64,000 nt of DNA from Candidatus Accumulibacter similis (GTDB taxonomy: Bacteria > Pseudomonadota > Gammaproteobacteria > Burkholderiales > Rhodocyclaceae), in contig CP054595.1 in NCBI GenBank assembly GCA_013347225.1, positions 1,980,415 to 2,044,414 on the forward strand, written 5' to 3'. The notes beneath the pieces are model-generated. The model worked only from the letters and a program-made list of their open reading frames with translations. It made no database searches and had not been told where the DNA came from. Positions 28,389 to 42,208 of the stretch are shown here, one piece after another. The position numbers were made by a program, and so were the translations under genes. The first letter of the stretch is position 1. Each line of letters begins with the position of its first letter.

Positions 28389-29552
28389 CTAGCGGATGTC
28401 GAAGACCGGCGGGAAATGGTTCTCCTCGACCTTGCGTGCGACCGCCTGGCCGATCTCGACCAGCCTCGGCATGTTCTTCGGCTTGTCCATCTCGCGCAGC
28501 GCCGCGGCTTCGGCATCGCTGTAGTCCGGCCGCACGTTGGCGCGCAACCAGTCGCCGTCGAGGTGGGCGTTGTAGCGCAGGTAGGTGAGCAGGGGCGGCC
28601 CGCCGGCCGGATGATCGGTTGCCAGATCGCCGACCTCGCGATCGATCACCCGGGCCGTCGGGCTGACCGACATCCACTGCAGCATCTGCTCGTTGAGTGC
28701 CAGCGCGTCGTCCATCAGCGATGCCAGCCCGATGATCGCGTCGGCTGCTGCCGGCGCCGTCCGGCCGGGATCGAGGGCCGTCTCGTTGATGCCGGTGCCG
28801 CAGGAGACGAGCAACAGCCTGTCGGCGCCGGCCGGCCATTGCAGCGCATAGCCGCGCAGCCAGGCGAGCATCAGCAACTGCAGCGAGGGGTTGTTGTGTG
28901 GGCTGACGCCGCCGTCGACAAAGACCCCGGCCTGCTCCTTGCCGGCCGCATCGCGGCCAACGATCAGCTTCTCGGGATCGAAGTAGTGCGGCGCCGCGGT
29001 GCTCGCGCGGACGATCTGCCAGAGCCGGAACTCGCTGTTGGCGAGCGCCTTGCCACCCGGGCGCGGACTGAAGTAGCGGCCGCGCGGGTTGTTGTGCACC
29101 ACCCACGGGCTGCCGGTATCGAAGCGCTTGAGCATGATTGCCAGACCGGTGCGGATGCGCGTCGGGTCGCCGAGCGTGATGTCGCCGAACTGGCGCTTGA
29201 GCGCCTTCTCGAGCGGCGCTTTCGAAAACTTGGCGCGCAGCAGTCCCCAGCGCAGCACGTCGGGTTCGAAGATCGCGTCGCCCAGCTCATGGTAGAGGCT
29301 CTCGAGTTCGTCGGCCGACATCCCGGTCGCCAGGCCGGCGGCGAGGATGGCGCCGGTGGACGTGCCGCCGATGAGGTCGAAGTAGTCGCAGAGGCGGAAC
29401 GCCGCGTCACCGCCGGCACGGGCACGCAACAGGCTTTCGATGCGTTTCAGGACCTGGACGGTGAGGACGCCGCGGATTCCTCCGCCGTCGAGGGCCAGGA
29501 TTCGTTTCGGTCCGGGGCTGAACAGATGCTCGTCGCGATTGGGTCGGTTCAT
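28389..29552 (-). CDS. Patatin-like phospholipase
   Basis: The 387-residue protein has the patatin lipase set: oxyanion-hole DGGGIRG (about 22-28), nucleophile elbow GGTSTGA and the catalytic Asp in DGGVSPHNNP. Patatins hydrolyse acyl chains from phospholipids or lipids. The start at 29552 has GAGGA upstream; a GTG five codons earlier is possible. No signal peptide is seen, so it acts in the cytoplasm or is secreted by another route. Gene order suggests a separate transcript from the acyl-CoA synthetase. Confidence 0.9.
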   Translation of the reverse strand: MNRPNRDEHLFSPGPKRILALDGGGIRGVLTVQVLKRIESLLRARAGGDAAFRLCDYFDLIGGTSTGAILAAGLATGMSADELESLYHELGDAIFEPDVLRWGLLRAKFSKAPLEKALKRQFGDITLGDPTRIRTGLAIMLKRFDTGSPWVVHNNPRGRYFSPRPGGKALANSEFRLWQIVRASTAAPHYFDPEKLIVGRDAAGKEQAGVFVDGGVSPHNNPSLQLLMLAWLRGYALQWPAGADRLLLVSCGTGINETALDPGRTAPAAADAIIGLASLMDDALALNEQMLQWMSVSPTARVIDREVGDLATDHPAGGPPLLTYLRYNAHLDGDWLRANVRPDYSDAEAAALREMDKPKNMPRLVEIGQAVARKVEENHFPPVFDIR

Positions 29553-29891
29553 GATTGCAGTCCTCACGGCTGTGATGCACTGGTTGCAGAATGCTGCAGC
29601 GAGGGTTGGGGCGCCGTTGCGGCGCAGCGCCGCGGCCCGGTGCGGAGGCTGGTGGGCCGACGGCTTCCCTGTTGGTCAGCCAGGGAGCCGCCGGCTGCCC
29701 GGCGCCGCTGCCCGGCCGAGCCTTGCTGAACCCTGCCTGCAGACGACCATTCTAAGGGCATTGCAGCGGTGGCGGTGGGTGGTCACCGGCAATCGTCGCG
29801 CCATTTCTCCGGCGCCGGACCGGCCGCCTGCCGGGGGTGGGCGGCGGTTGCCGTTCGGCAGCCGGGTCGGCGGCTGCTAGAATGCCGGCCC
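29553..29891. other. Divergent intergenic region, patatin / mtnA
   Basis: This 339-base gap separates the divergent patatin and mtnA genes and must hold both promoters. It is GC-rich and I see no clear -35/-10 pair, operator or RNA element. Confidence 0.5.
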
Positions 29892-30963
<1,072 letters not shown>

Positions 30964-30971
<8 letters not shown>

Positions 30972-31611
30972 ACTGCGGCAGCGGTTGATCGACTGCGCGC
31001 GGCGCATGGGCGATCTCGGTCTCAACCGCGGCACCGCCGGCAACCTCAGCGTGCGCGCGCCTGCGGCCGGTGAGCCAGGAGGCTTCCTGATCACGCCGAG
31101 CGGCATGGCCTACGACGCGCTGCAGGCCGGCGACATCGTGCACGTCCGCCCCGACGGCGTCGCCAGCGGTTGCCGCCAGCCGTCGTCCGAGTGGCGCTTC
31201 CACCGCGACCTCTACGCCCGCCGCGCCGACGCCGGCGCCATCCTGCACGCGCATTCGCCCTTCGCCACCAGCCTCGCCTGCCTGCGCCGCGACATCCCGG
31301 CCTTCCACTACATGATCGCGCGCTTCGGCGGCGACAGCCTGCGCTGCAGCGACTATGCGACCTTTGGCACGCAGGAGCTGTCGGCGGCCGTGCTGCGGGC
31401 GATCGACGGGCGCTGCGGCTGCCTGCTGGCAAATCACGGCATGCTCGTATTCGGACGCGACCTGCCGCAGGCGCTGGCGCTCGGCGTCGAACTCGAGGCG
31501 CTCTGCGAGCAGTACTGGCGCGCCTGCCAGCTGGCGCCGCCGGTACTGCTCGACAGCGCGGAGATGGCGCGCGTGCTGGCGAAGTTCGCCGGCTACGGGC
31601 AGCAGTCCTGA
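30964..31611 (+). CDS. Class II aldolase (fuculose-1-phosphate aldolase / Ald2-like)
   Basis: The 215-residue protein has the zinc-aldolase layout: GTAGNLSVR near the N-terminus, the catalytic Glu in SEWRFH, the HAH zinc ligands in ILHAHSPFAT and a third His in NHGMLVFG. Members include FucA, MtnB and the Ald2 enzyme that cleaves methylthioribulose-1-phosphate to DHAP and methylthioacetaldehyde. Overlap with mtnA suggests it acts on the MtnA product. Whether it is an Ald2-type aldolase or an MtnB-type dehydratase needs alignment. The FucA-like HSPFAT and ANHG context favours aldolase. Confidence 0.82.
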
Positions 31612-31651
31612 GCGGCGGCGTTCAGGCTCACCACGACCAGCGCCCATCTCG

Positions 31652-33280
31652 ATGTTGCGAGTCAGCGAAATCCGCCTGCCGATCGAGCATGATGCTGCCG
31701 CTCTGCCGGCGGCGGTCGCCGCCCGCCTCGGCGTCGAGCCGGCCGAAATCCGCTCGCTGAGCATCTTCCGGCGCAGCCACGACGCGCGCCGCAACAGCGC
31801 GCCCGCCTTCATCTACAGCGTCGATGTCGAGCTGGCGGACGAGGCGGCGGTGCTTGCCCGCCTCGCCGGTGACCGCCACCTGCAGCCGACGCCCGACATG
31901 CGCTATCGCTTCGTCGGTCGCGCCCCCGCTGTGCCCGGCGAACGGCCGCTGGTCGTCGGCTTCGGCCCGGCCGGGATCTTCGCCGCGTTGATTCTGGCGC
32001 AGGCCGGCTTCCGCCCGATCGTCCTCGAACGCGGCAAGGCGGTGCGCGAGCGCACGCAGGACACCTGGGGGCTGTGGCGCGGCAGGCGGCTCGACCCCGA
32101 GTCGAACGTCCAGTTCGGCGAGGGCGGCGCCGGCACCTTCTCCGACGGCAAGCTCTACAGCCAGATCCGCGACCCGCGGCACTATGGACGCAAGGTGCTC
32201 GAGGAGTTCGTCAAGGCCGGCGCACCGGCGGAGATCCTCTACGTCAACAAGCCGCACATCGGCACCTTCCGCCTCGTCGGCATGGTCGAACGCATCCGGC
32301 GCGAGATCGAGAGCCTCGGCGGCGAGGTGCGTTTCCGGCAGCGGGTCAGTGGCCTGCAGATCGACGACGGGCGCCTGCGCGGCGTGACGACCGCCGACGG
32401 TGGTGAAGTGCGCGCCGCGCACGTCATCCTCGCGCTCGGGCACAGCGCCCGCGACACCTTCGCCATGCTGCACGCCGCTGGCGTGCGGCTGGAGGCGAAG
32501 CCGTTCTCGATCGGCTTTCGCATCGAGCACCCGCAGTCGCTGATCGACCGCGCGCGCCTTGGGCCGCACGCCGGCCACCCGCTGCTCGGGGCCGCCGACT
32601 ACAAGCTCGTCCACCACTGCCGCAACGGCCGTTCGGTATACAGCTTCTGCATGTGTCCCGGCGGCACCGTCGTCGCGGCGACTTCCGAGGCCGGGCGGGT
32701 CGTCACCAACGGCATGAGCCAGTACTCGCGCAACGAGCGGAACGCCAACTCCGGCATCGTCGTCGGCATCACACCCGCCGACTATCCCGGCGGGCCCCTA
32801 GCCGGCATCGAACTGCAGCGGCAGCTCGAGGCGCGCGCCTTCGAACTCGGCGGCGGCAGCTACGAAGCGCCGGCACAGCTCGTCGGCGACTTCCTCGCCG
32901 GCCGGCCATCGACCCGGCTCGGCGGGGTGATCCCATCGTATCAGCCGGGTGTCCGCCTGACCGACCTCGGCAGCGCGCTGCCCGAGTACGCGATCGCCGC
33001 GATCCGCGAGGCGCTGCCGGCATTCGATCGCCAGATCCGGGGCTTCGCGATGCCCGACGCCGTTCTCACCGGGGTCGAGACACGCACCTCGTCGCCGCTG
33101 CGCATCACCCGCGGCGACGACTGCCAGAGCGTCAATCTGCGCGGACTCTACCCGGCCGGCGAAGGTGCCGGCTACGCCGGCGGCATCCTCTCGGCAGCCA
33201 TCGACGGCATCCGCGTCGCCGAGGCGGTGACGCGCGATCTGCTCGGGGTGGGGGAGGGACGCGCCAGAGCTGACCGATGA
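31652..33280 (+). CDS. FAD-dependent oxidoreductase (COG2509 type)
   Basis: The 542-residue protein has a small N-terminal alpha/beta domain (about 1-90). A Rossmann FAD-binding domain follows, with the dinucleotide motif VVGFGPAGIFAAL (about 99-111) and a C-terminal PAGEGAGYAGGI motif that closes over FAD. This is the layout of the widespread uncharacterised FAD-dependent dehydrogenases, related to BaiN-type and geranylgeranyl-reductase-like flavoproteins. The substrate is unknown. It starts 40 bases after the aldolase gene on the same strand. Confidence 0.85.
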   Translation: MLRVSEIRLPIEHDAAALPAAVAARLGVEPAEIRSLSIFRRSHDARRNSAPAFIYSVDVELADEAAVLARLAGDRHLQPTPDMRYRFVGRAPAVPGERPLVVGFGPAGIFAALILAQAGFRPIVLERGKAVRERTQDTWGLWRGRRLDPESNVQFGEGGAGTFSDGKLYSQIRDPRHYGRKVLEEFVKAGAPAEILYVNKPHIGTFRLVGMVERIRREIESLGGEVRFRQRVSGLQIDDGRLRGVTTADGGEVRAAHVILALGHSARDTFAMLHAAGVRLEAKPFSIGFRIEHPQSLIDRARLGPHAGHPLLGAADYKLVHHCRNGRSVYSFCMCPGGTVVAATSEAGRVVTNGMSQYSRNERNANSGIVVGITPADYPGGPLAGIELQRQLEARAFELGGGSYEAPAQLVGDFLAGRPSTRLGGVIPSYQPGVRLTDLGSALPEYAIAAIREALPAFDRQIRGFAMPDAVLTGVETRTSSPLRITRGDDCQSVNLRGLYPAGEGAGYAGGILSAAIDGIRVAEAVTRDLLGVGEGRARADR

Positions 33281-33609
33281 GCAAGGCCGCAGCGCTGTGC
33301 CAGGCGTTACGGGCGATGCTCGGCGGTGGGCTGCAAGCCGGGAGCCGGGAACCGACCCTGCGCCATCCGTTTCTCCGGGGGTGCTGCGTGTTGCCGGGCA
33401 ACTGGTGGTGACTGGACCAGATCGATGGTTTCCTCGACTGCCAGCGTGTGCGCGTGCTGCAGAGCGTCGATGTCGAGAAGTTGCGGGGCGTTGGCCGGAT
33501 CGAGATGTGGTTTGTCGTCACCAGGAACTGGAACCGTCTTGTCATGGGACGGCGCTCAGTCACCGCAGGTAGGCGCCATGAAAAGACCCGCTTGGCGCCT
33601 GCACAAGGC
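33281..33609. other. Unassigned intergenic stretch before the tRNA terminator
   Basis: This region between the FAD-oxidoreductase stop and the tRNA terminator holds only short overlapping open frames on both strands. One plus-strand frame (about 33412-33614) has fairly natural composition (VRVLQSVDVEKLRGVGRIEMW) but no start I trust and no recognised family. It may be a gene remnant. Confidence 0.4.
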
Positions 33610-33643
33610 TGACAAAACAAAGGCCAGCCCAAACCGGCTGGCC
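33610..33643 (-). terminator. Intrinsic terminator of tRNA-Ala
   Basis: On the minus strand, 17 bases after the tRNA 3' end, a perfect 8-base stem (GGCCAGCC / GGCTGGCC, 6-base loop) is followed by TTTGTTTTGT. This is a good rho-independent terminator. Confidence 0.85.
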
Positions 33644-33659
33644 CAAGTGATCGATTTCT

Positions 33660-33735
33660 TGGTGGAGACAGGCGGGATCGAACCGCCGACCTTCTGATTG
33701 CGAACCAGACGCTCTCCCAGCTGAGCTATGCCCCC
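33660..33735 (-). tRNA. tRNA-Ala, anticodon CGC
   Basis: The 76-base minus-strand gene folds into a full cloverleaf with encoded CCA. The acceptor stem is GGGGGCA with TGTCTCC and contains the G3-U70 wobble pair, the identity element for alanyl-tRNA synthetase. The D arm is GCTC-AGCTGGGA-GAGC, the anticodon loop TTCGCAA gives CGC (reads GCG), and the T loop is GTTCGATC. An intrinsic terminator follows. Confidence 0.95.
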
Positions 33736-33808
33736 AATAAGCCGCGCATTCTATGCGTCGTGCCGGGAAGCGTCAACGCCGCCGCCGCACGCGCACCGGT
33801 TGCCGCTG

Positions 33809-34434
33809 CTATTTCCGCGCCTTGGCGCCGGCGGGGACGACGGCGATCGCCATGGCCTCCGAGAACACGCCCTCGACCTGGTCGCCCTTGTTGATCAGCT
33901 TCAGTTGCTGTGGATCCTTGATCTTCAGCGTGACGGTCCGCAGCGCTCCGCGCAGCGTGACGGTGCCCTTCCTGCGGTCGACCTGCTGGACGTCGGCGAC
34001 GAAAGCCACTTCCTTCGACTCGAAGGCACCCGGCATCTGGCCCGGCGCGGCCGTGCCCTGTTGTCCGCTGTCGATGCGCTCACGCAGTTGGCCACCACCC
34101 TTCACGAGCGTCATCAGCAGTTCCTGCGTGTAGCTGATCACGACCAGGTCGCCGACCTTGATCTGGTCGAAGTTCTTCGCCTGGTCGCCGACCACGAACT
34201 TCGATTGTTCGCCCTTGTCGTCCTTCAGGACGATCGTACGCCCAACCTTGTCGATTGCCTCGACGGTGAGGGTGACCTTGGCCTCCAGGACGCCAGCGAA
34301 CTTGCCGGGACCGACGGCGGTCATGGCCTGGGCGATGGCTGGCTGGGCGCCTGGCTGGGTGGCTGTTGTTGTGCGGCGACGGCGAGTGGGAACAGAACCA
34401 ATGCCGCGGTAGCGATGGCGTGACGGATGCGCAT
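33809..34434 (-). pseudogene. Exported small protein gene with apparent frameshift after the signal peptide
   Basis: A good start at 34434 with GGAG upstream encodes a signal peptide (MRIRHAIATAALVLFPLAVAA) and runs to a stop at 34321 in its own frame. The mature domain lies in the neighbouring frame (ATQPGAQPAIAQAMTAVG, then VTLTVEAIDKVGRTIVL to 33809). A one-base change between about 34340 and 34375, in CAACAACAG and CCAGCC repeats, would join them. The domain (about 160 residues, beta-rich, VVGDQAKNFDQIKVGDLVVISYT given in part as VVGDQAKNFDQIKVGD) resembles small periplasmic proteins of unknown function. The change may be a real lesion, a sequencing error or recoding. Confidence 0.7.
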
Positions 34435-34547
34435 GAAGTACTCCGGAAGCAAGGGAATCAATCGAGGGGCAACGACTGGGCTACGGGCCCGCGCGGGGCA
34501 GGGCTCGCGCAGTACTGCAGAGGTGGTGGTTCAGGCAGCCGGATCGC

Positions 34548-34832
34548 TCACTCGCCGCGGTTGGCGACGCGTGCCTTGAAACCTGCGCCGGCAGCGAACT
34601 TCGGGACGGTCGTCTGCGGGATGGTGATCTTCGCACCGGATTTCGGGTTCTTGCCTTCGCGGGCAGCGCGTTCGCTTGCCTTGAAGGAGCCGAAACCGAC
34701 CAGCGTCACCGTATCCCCGTGGGCAACGGCCTCGATGATCGTCTCGAGGACGGCGTCGAGGGCTTTCGCCGATGCGGCCTTGGAGAGCTCGCTGCGGGCG
34801 GCGATGGCATCGATCATTTCAGATTTGTTCAT
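34548..34832 (-). CDS. hup: HU-family DNA-binding protein
   Basis: The 94-residue protein has the HU/IHF fold: MNKSEMIDAIAARSELSKAA at the start and the GFGSFKASERAAREGKNPKSG arm region (given in part: GFGSF, REGKNPKSG), ending in the KITIPQTTVPKF strand. HU compacts and bends DNA without strong sequence preference. It is the HU rather than IHF type, but whether it is HU-alpha or HU-beta cannot be told. A GGAG-like site precedes the start. Confidence 0.93.
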   Translation of the reverse strand: MNKSEMIDAIAARSELSKAASAKALDAVLETIIEAVAHGDTVTLVGFGSFKASERAAREGKNPKSGAKITIPQTTVPKFAAGAGFKARVANRGE

Positions 34833-35069
34833 ATTGGCTCCTCTGGTGGTTGGAAGGGTCCTTCTCGGGCAGGCCTGCTATCATCTACCATGACTGCGCC
34901 AGGCGATCCTGGCAGAAAATCAAAGGCGGTAATTCTGGCATGGAATTGCCTCCCGCAAGCAAGTTTTTTTGCCCGCTGCAGGCGGGTCCTTCCTTGCCGG
35001 CAGCGTCCTGCCGACTGCCTGCCGGGCGGGGGTTCCGACAAGGTAAACCACTCTTGCCACAGCCCGTCG

Positions 35070-37973
<2,904 letters not shown>

Positions 37974-38044
37974 CGGGGAGCTGGCCTCAGGCGCCGGGGC
38001 AAACCTGCTAATATACGCAATTCCGCAGTTCGGCAGCAAATCCC

Positions 38045-39250
38045 ATGTCCGCCTCGAGCACCGACCGCATGAGCAGCACAGAAAGGCGCGCCGGCATCAG
38101 CCTGGCGGCGGTTTTCGCGTTGCGCATGCTCGGCCTGTTCCTGATCCTGCCGGTCTTTGCGCTCTACGCCAGCGACCTGCCGTCGGGCAAGGACATGGCG
38201 CTCGTCGGTGTGGCGCTCGGGGCCTACGGGTTGACCCAGGCCTGCCTGCAGATTGCCTACGGCGCGGCCTCCGACCATTTCGGCCGCAAGCCGGTGATCG
38301 TCTTCGGCTTGCTGTTGTTCGTCATCGGCAGCTTCGTCGCTGCCTGCGCCGACGACATCTACGTCGTCATCGCCGGTCGCGTGCTGCAGGGTGCGGGTGC
38401 CATTTCGGCGGCGGTCACGGCACTGGCCGCCGACCTCACGCGCGAGCAACACCTGACCAAGGTGATGGCAATGATCGGCTCGTCGATCGGCCTGGTGTTT
38501 GCCGTGTCGATGGTCGGCGCGCCGTTGCTCTATGCGGCGATCGGTATGCCCGGCATCTTCTCGCTCACCGGCGGGCTGGCCCTGCTGGCAATCTTCGTCG
38601 TTCTGCGGGTGGTCCCGGCGGCGCCGATGATGCCGCGCCAGCCGGCATGGCCGAGCTTCGTCGAAGTGCTGTCGCACCGGCAGTTGCTGCGACTCAATTT
38701 TGGTGTCTTCGCCCTGCACCTGATGCTGACCGCGATGTGGGTGCTGCTGCCGGCCGAACTGGTCAGGACGGGCGGTCTGCCGGTTGCCGAGCACTGGAAG
38801 GTCTACCTGCCGGCCCTGCTGATCTCCTTCCTCATCATGGTGCCGGCGATCATCGCCGCCGAGCGATTCGCCCGCATGAAGCTGATCTTCAACGGCGCGA
38901 TTGTCCTGTTGCTCTGCGTGCAGGCGGGTTTCGGGCTCTTTGCCGGCGGCCTCTACGGCCTTGCCTTCTGGCTGATGCTGTTCTTCGTCTCGTTCAACAT
39001 TCTCGAAGCCACGCAGCCGTCGCTGATTTCGCGCATCGCGCCGCCACACGCCAAGGGGGCGGCACTCGGGGTTTACAATACGACCCAGGCGCTTGGGCTG
39101 TTCCTCGGCGGGGTGCTTGGTGGTGTTCTCGCCCAGTACGCCGGTCCCGGTGCCGTCTGGGCGGGCGGTGCGTTGCTGACACTGGTGTGGCTGATGCTCG
39201 GCCTGACGATGGTCATGCCGGCAGTGCGCCAGCGGCCGGCGGCAGCCTGA
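38045..39250 (+). CDS. Major facilitator superfamily transporter
   Basis: The 401-residue protein has twelve predicted membrane helices and the MFS loop 2-3 motif [16 protein letters not shown] (about 77-92), with an RVLQGAGA motif in helix 4. It looks like a drug/proton antiporter of the YajR/YceL kind, but the substrate cannot be inferred. It starts 71 bases from uvrA in the opposite direction, a pairing seen in many betaproteobacteria, followed by ssb. Confidence 0.9.
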   Translation: MSASSTDRMSSTERRAGISLAAVFALRMLGLFLILPVFALYASDLPSGKDMALVGVALGAYGLTQACLQIAYGAASDHFGRKPVIVFGLLLFVIGSFVAACADDIYVVIAGRVLQGAGAISAAVTALAADLTREQHLTKVMAMIGSSIGLVFAVSMVGAPLLYAAIGMPGIFSLTGGLALLAIFVVLRVVPAAPMMPRQPAWPSFVEVLSHRQLLRLNFGVFALHLMLTAMWVLLPAELVRTGGLPVAEHWKVYLPALLISFLIMVPAIIAAERFARMKLIFNGAIVLLLCVQAGFGLFAGGLYGLAFWLMLFFVSFNILEATQPSLISRIAPPHAKGAALGVYNTTQALGLFLGGVLGGVLAQYAGPGAVWAGGALLTLVWLMLGLTMVMPAVRQRPAAA

Positions 39251-39299
39251 AAGTTCCCATCATCGTTGCGATTTTTCCAATACCGTTCAGGGAGGCGAC

Positions 39300-39779
39300 A
39301 TGGCTTCGGTCAACAAAGTGATCCTCGTGGGCAATCTCGGAGCCGATCCGGAAACCCGTTACCTACCCAGTGGCGACGCCGTCTGCAACATCCGGATGGC
39401 GACCACCGATCGTACGCGCGACAAGGTGTCGGGCGAACTGAAGGAGTACACCGAGTGGCATCGCGTGGTCTTTTTCGGCAAGCTGGCGGAAACGGCCGGG
39501 CAGTACCTGAAGAAGGGGCGTCAGGTGTATGTCGAAGGGCGCATCCGCACCAACAAGTGGCAGGACAAGGAAGGAAACGAGCGCTACACGACCGAAATCG
39601 TCGCCAACGAGATGAAGATGCTGGGGAGTCGCGAGGGCATGGGGGCGCCCGCCGCCGGCGAGGCCGAGTACGGGGGCAGCATGCCCTCGACGGCGAGTTC
39701 CGCCGCTGGCGCGGCGCGCAACGCGCCAGCCAGGAAGACGCCCGGCTTCGAGGACATGGATGACGACATCCCGTTCTGA
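39300..39779 (+). CDS. ssb: Single-stranded DNA-binding protein
   Basis: The 159-residue protein has the OB-fold start [21 protein letters not shown], the [14 protein letters not shown] segment and an Ala/Gly-rich linker. It ends in the acidic DMDDDIPF tip that recruits replication and repair partners. GGGAGG at 39290-39295 supports the start. Its place beside uvrA (across the MFS gene) is common. Confidence 0.97.
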   Translation: MASVNKVILVGNLGADPETRYLPSGDAVCNIRMATTDRTRDKVSGELKEYTEWHRVVFFGKLAETAGQYLKKGRQVYVEGRIRTNKWQDKEGNERYTTEIVANEMKMLGSREGMGAPAAGEAEYGGSMPSTASSAAGAARNAPARKTPGFEDMDDDIPF

Positions 39780-39927
39780 TTGACCGGCCGGGCAGCGTCT
39801 CGGCCTGCTTCAGCGCTGCACGCCGGCCGCCCCGCGAAAACCGTGACCGATTCGTGCCGCGAGGCGGGATCGTGGCCTGTGGCTCGTCGCCATGCGGGCG
39901 GCAGGCGGGGCGTGCAACTGCCGGACA

Positions 39928-39960
39928 GGAAAAGGGGTCCGCATTGCGGACCCCTTTTCC
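39928..39960. terminator. Bidirectional terminator between ssb and sodB
   Basis: A perfect 15-base inverted repeat (GGAAAAGGGGTCCGC, ATT loop, then its complement) lies between the convergent ssb and sodB genes. The A-rich left and T-rich right flanks of the stem suit termination in both directions. Confidence 0.8.
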
Positions 39961-39999
39961 TGCTGCCGATGCGGGGCGCCGAACGACGCCCTGCTGCGT

Positions 40000-40587
40000 T
40001 CAGGAGGCGAAGTTCTGCTCGGCGAAACTCCAGTTGACGAGGCTGCCGAGGAATGCCTCGACGAACTTCGGTCGCAGGTTGCGGTAATCGATGTAGTAGG
40101 CATGCTCCCAGACGTCGATGCAGAGCAGCGCCTTGTCGGCGGTCGTCAGCGGGGTGCCGGCGGCGCCCATGTTGACGATATCGACCGTGCCGTCCGGCTT
40201 GCGCACCAGCCAGGTCCATGCCGACCCGAAGTTGCCCACTGCCGACGCCTGAAAGGCCTTCGCAAACTCCGCGAAGGAGCCCCAGCGGGCGTCGATCGCC
40301 GCTGCCAGAGCACCGCCCGGGGCGCCACCTCCGTCTGGCCGCAGGCAGTTCCAGAAGAAGCTGTGGTTCCAGACCTGGGCCGAGTTGTTGTAGATGCCGC
40401 CTGCCGGCGCCTTGCGGACGATCGCTTCGAGGTCGAGTTCTTCGTACTCGGTTCCCTTGATCAGGTTGTTGAGGTTGGTGACATAGGCCTGATGGTGCTT
40501 GCCGTAGTGATACTCGAGGGTTTCCTGCGACATGTGCGGTGCCAGTGCATTCATGGCAAAAGGCAGTGGCGGCAACTTGTGTTCCAT
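40000..40587 (-). CDS. sodB: Superoxide dismutase (Fe type)
   Basis: The 195-residue protein opens MEHKLPPLPFAMNALAPHMS. It carries the four metal ligands: His in YHYGKHHQAY, His in WNHSFFWNC, and Asp and His in DVWEHAYYIDYRN. Length and the FFWNCL and LTTADKAL segments fit the iron form. It removes superoxide in the cytoplasm, useful for a nitrogen fixer. The start at 40587 is preceded by GGAGAA. Confidence 0.95.
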   Translation of the reverse strand: MEHKLPPLPFAMNALAPHMSQETLEYHYGKHHQAYVTNLNNLIKGTEYEELDLEAIVRKAPAGGIYNNSAQVWNHSFFWNCLRPDGGGAPGGALAAAIDARWGSFAEFAKAFQASAVGNFGSAWTWLVRKPDGTVDIVNMGAAGTPLTTADKALLCIDVWEHAYYIDYRNLRPKFVEAFLGSLVNWSFAEQNFAS

Positions 40588-40837
40588 GCGTGTTCTCCGT
40601 AAGTATTGTCTGAAGCAAGAGGGGTTGCGGGCAGGACCGCTGTGCAGTCCCCGTCAAAGCACGTGCTCCGCCGGGATTCTATTCTTGCCCTGCCTTGCTG
40701 GCAATTGCGCCCCGGCACCGTTGCACCAGGCTTCGCAGCCCGGCATCGCGAAACGCCGGTTCGCCCGCATGCGGGACGGGTCGATGGTGAGCAGGCGCTG
40801 TTGCGTTGCGCTGGCTGCCGGGCTCGGTGCCGCGTGG

Positions 40838-42208
40838 TCAGAGCCGGCCGTCGTCGGCAGAAACGGTCAGCACCGCAGCGTCCGCCCGTCCACGGTGGAA
40901 GAAGACAGCGATTTCCTCGCCAGGTTCCAGCATCGAGCCGGCATGGACGATCTGCTGCTGGCGGTTGGTGACGATGCTGTAGCCGCGCGCCAGCACCGCC
41001 CGCGGGTCGAGGTGCGACAGGCTGGCAGCCAGGCGGCCCAGGTCGGCCGCCCTGCCATCGAGCGTCCGCCGCGCCGCCCGCTCAAGTCGCGGCGCCAGCG
41101 ACTGCAGATGGAGCGTCTGCCGCGCCACAGCGGGGCGCTGCTGTCGCAGCCGATGCCCGAGGTTGGCCAGCGTTCCGCGCGCCCGTGTGCTGCACAGCAG
41201 CAGGCCGGCGTCGAGGCGGCGCTGCAGGTTTCGCAGCCCCTCCTGCTGGCGCGCGAGCAATTGCCCCGGGTGCTGCAGGCGGCGCGCCAGCCAGTCGAGT
41301 TGCTGTGCGCGCTGGTTGACGAGCTGTGCGGCCCGGCGCTGCAGGGCGAGTCGATCGGCGACGAGGCGCGCGTACAGCGCGCTGCGCTCCGGGGCGGCCA
41401 GCTCGGCCGCCGCGGTCGGCGTCGGCGCGCGTTGATCGGCGGCAAGGTCGGCAATCGTGAAGTCGGTCTCGTGGCCGATGCCGCTGACGACCGGCAACGG
41501 ACAGGCGCGGATGGCGCGCGCCACCGCTTCGTCGTTGAACGCCCGCAGGTCTTCCAGGCTGCCGCCGCCGCGGCAGAGGATCAGCAACTCGCACTCGGCG
41601 CGCTCGCCGGCACGGCGAATGGCGTCGGCGATCAGGGCGGCAGCGCCGTCGCCCTGGACGGGCGTCGGATAGACGATGATCCCCACCTGGCCGGCACGTC
41701 GGCCGAGCGTGCTCAGTACGTCGCGCAGGGCAGCTGCCTGTGGCGAGGTGACGACGCCGATACGCCGCGGAAAGGCCGGCAGGGGGCGCTTGATCGCGCT
41801 GGCGAAAAGGCCCTCGCGTTCGAGCTTTTCCTTCAGGCGAAGGAAGCTCTCGTAGAGGTTGCCCATGCCGGCGCGGCGAGCCGCCTCGATGTTGAGCTGG
41901 AAATCGCCGCGCGCTTCGTAGAGGGTGACCAGCACGCGTGCCTCGATGTGCTGGCCGCTCTCGAGGCGCCAGCCGAGCAACTGCGCGCGGTTGCGGAACA
42001 TCACGCAGCGGACCTGCGCCGCGCTGTCCTTGAGCGAGAAATACACGTGTCCCGAAGCGGCGTGGCTCAGGTTCGATACTTCGCCGGCGACCCAGCAGAG
42101 CGGGAAGGCGGCCTCGAGACGTTCCCGGGCCAGGCGGTTGAGCACGGACACCGGGATCACCGGCGGTGTCGGGTCGAAGGTGGCGGCGACAGGCAAGGAA
42201 TCTTCCAT
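40838..42208 (-). CDS. xseA: XseA, exodeoxyribonuclease VII large subunit
   Basis: The 456-residue protein has an N-terminal OB-fold domain (about 20-115, VLNRLARERLEAAF and GEVSNLSHAASGHVYFSLKD given in part). A catalytic domain with SPQAAALRDVL and CRGGGSLEDLRAFN and a long coiled-coil C-terminus follow. With XseB it degrades single-stranded DNA in repair. xseB is not next to it. It is divergent from exbB across a 303-base gap. Confidence 0.95.
   Translation of the reverse strand: MEDSLPVAATFDPTPPVIPVSVLNRLARERLEAAFPLCWVAGEVSNLSHAASGHVYFSLKDSAAQVRCVMFRNRAQLLGWRLESGQHIEARVLVTLYEARGDFQLNIEAARRAGMGNLYESFLRLKEKLEREGLFASAIKRPLPAFPRRIGVVTSPQAAALRDVLSTLGRRAGQVGIIVYPTPVQGDGAAALIADAIRRAGERAECELLILCRGGGSLEDLRAFNDEAVARAIRACPLPVVSGIGHETDFTIADLAADQRAPTPTAAAELAAPERSALYARLVADRLALQRRAAQLVNQRAQQLDWLARRLQHPGQLLARQQEGLRNLQRRLDAGLLLCSTRARGTLANLGHRLRQQRPAVARQTLHLQSLAPRLERAARRTLDGRAADLGRLAASLSHLDPRAVLARGYSIVTNRQQQIVHAGSMLEPGEEIAVFFHRGRADAAVLTVSADDGRL

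Noticed and set aside
37974..38044. LexA (SOS) box in the uvrA promoter gap
   Set aside because: No CTG-N10-CAG sequence could be found in the 71-base gap, only AT-rich TAATATACG, which could be a -10 element.
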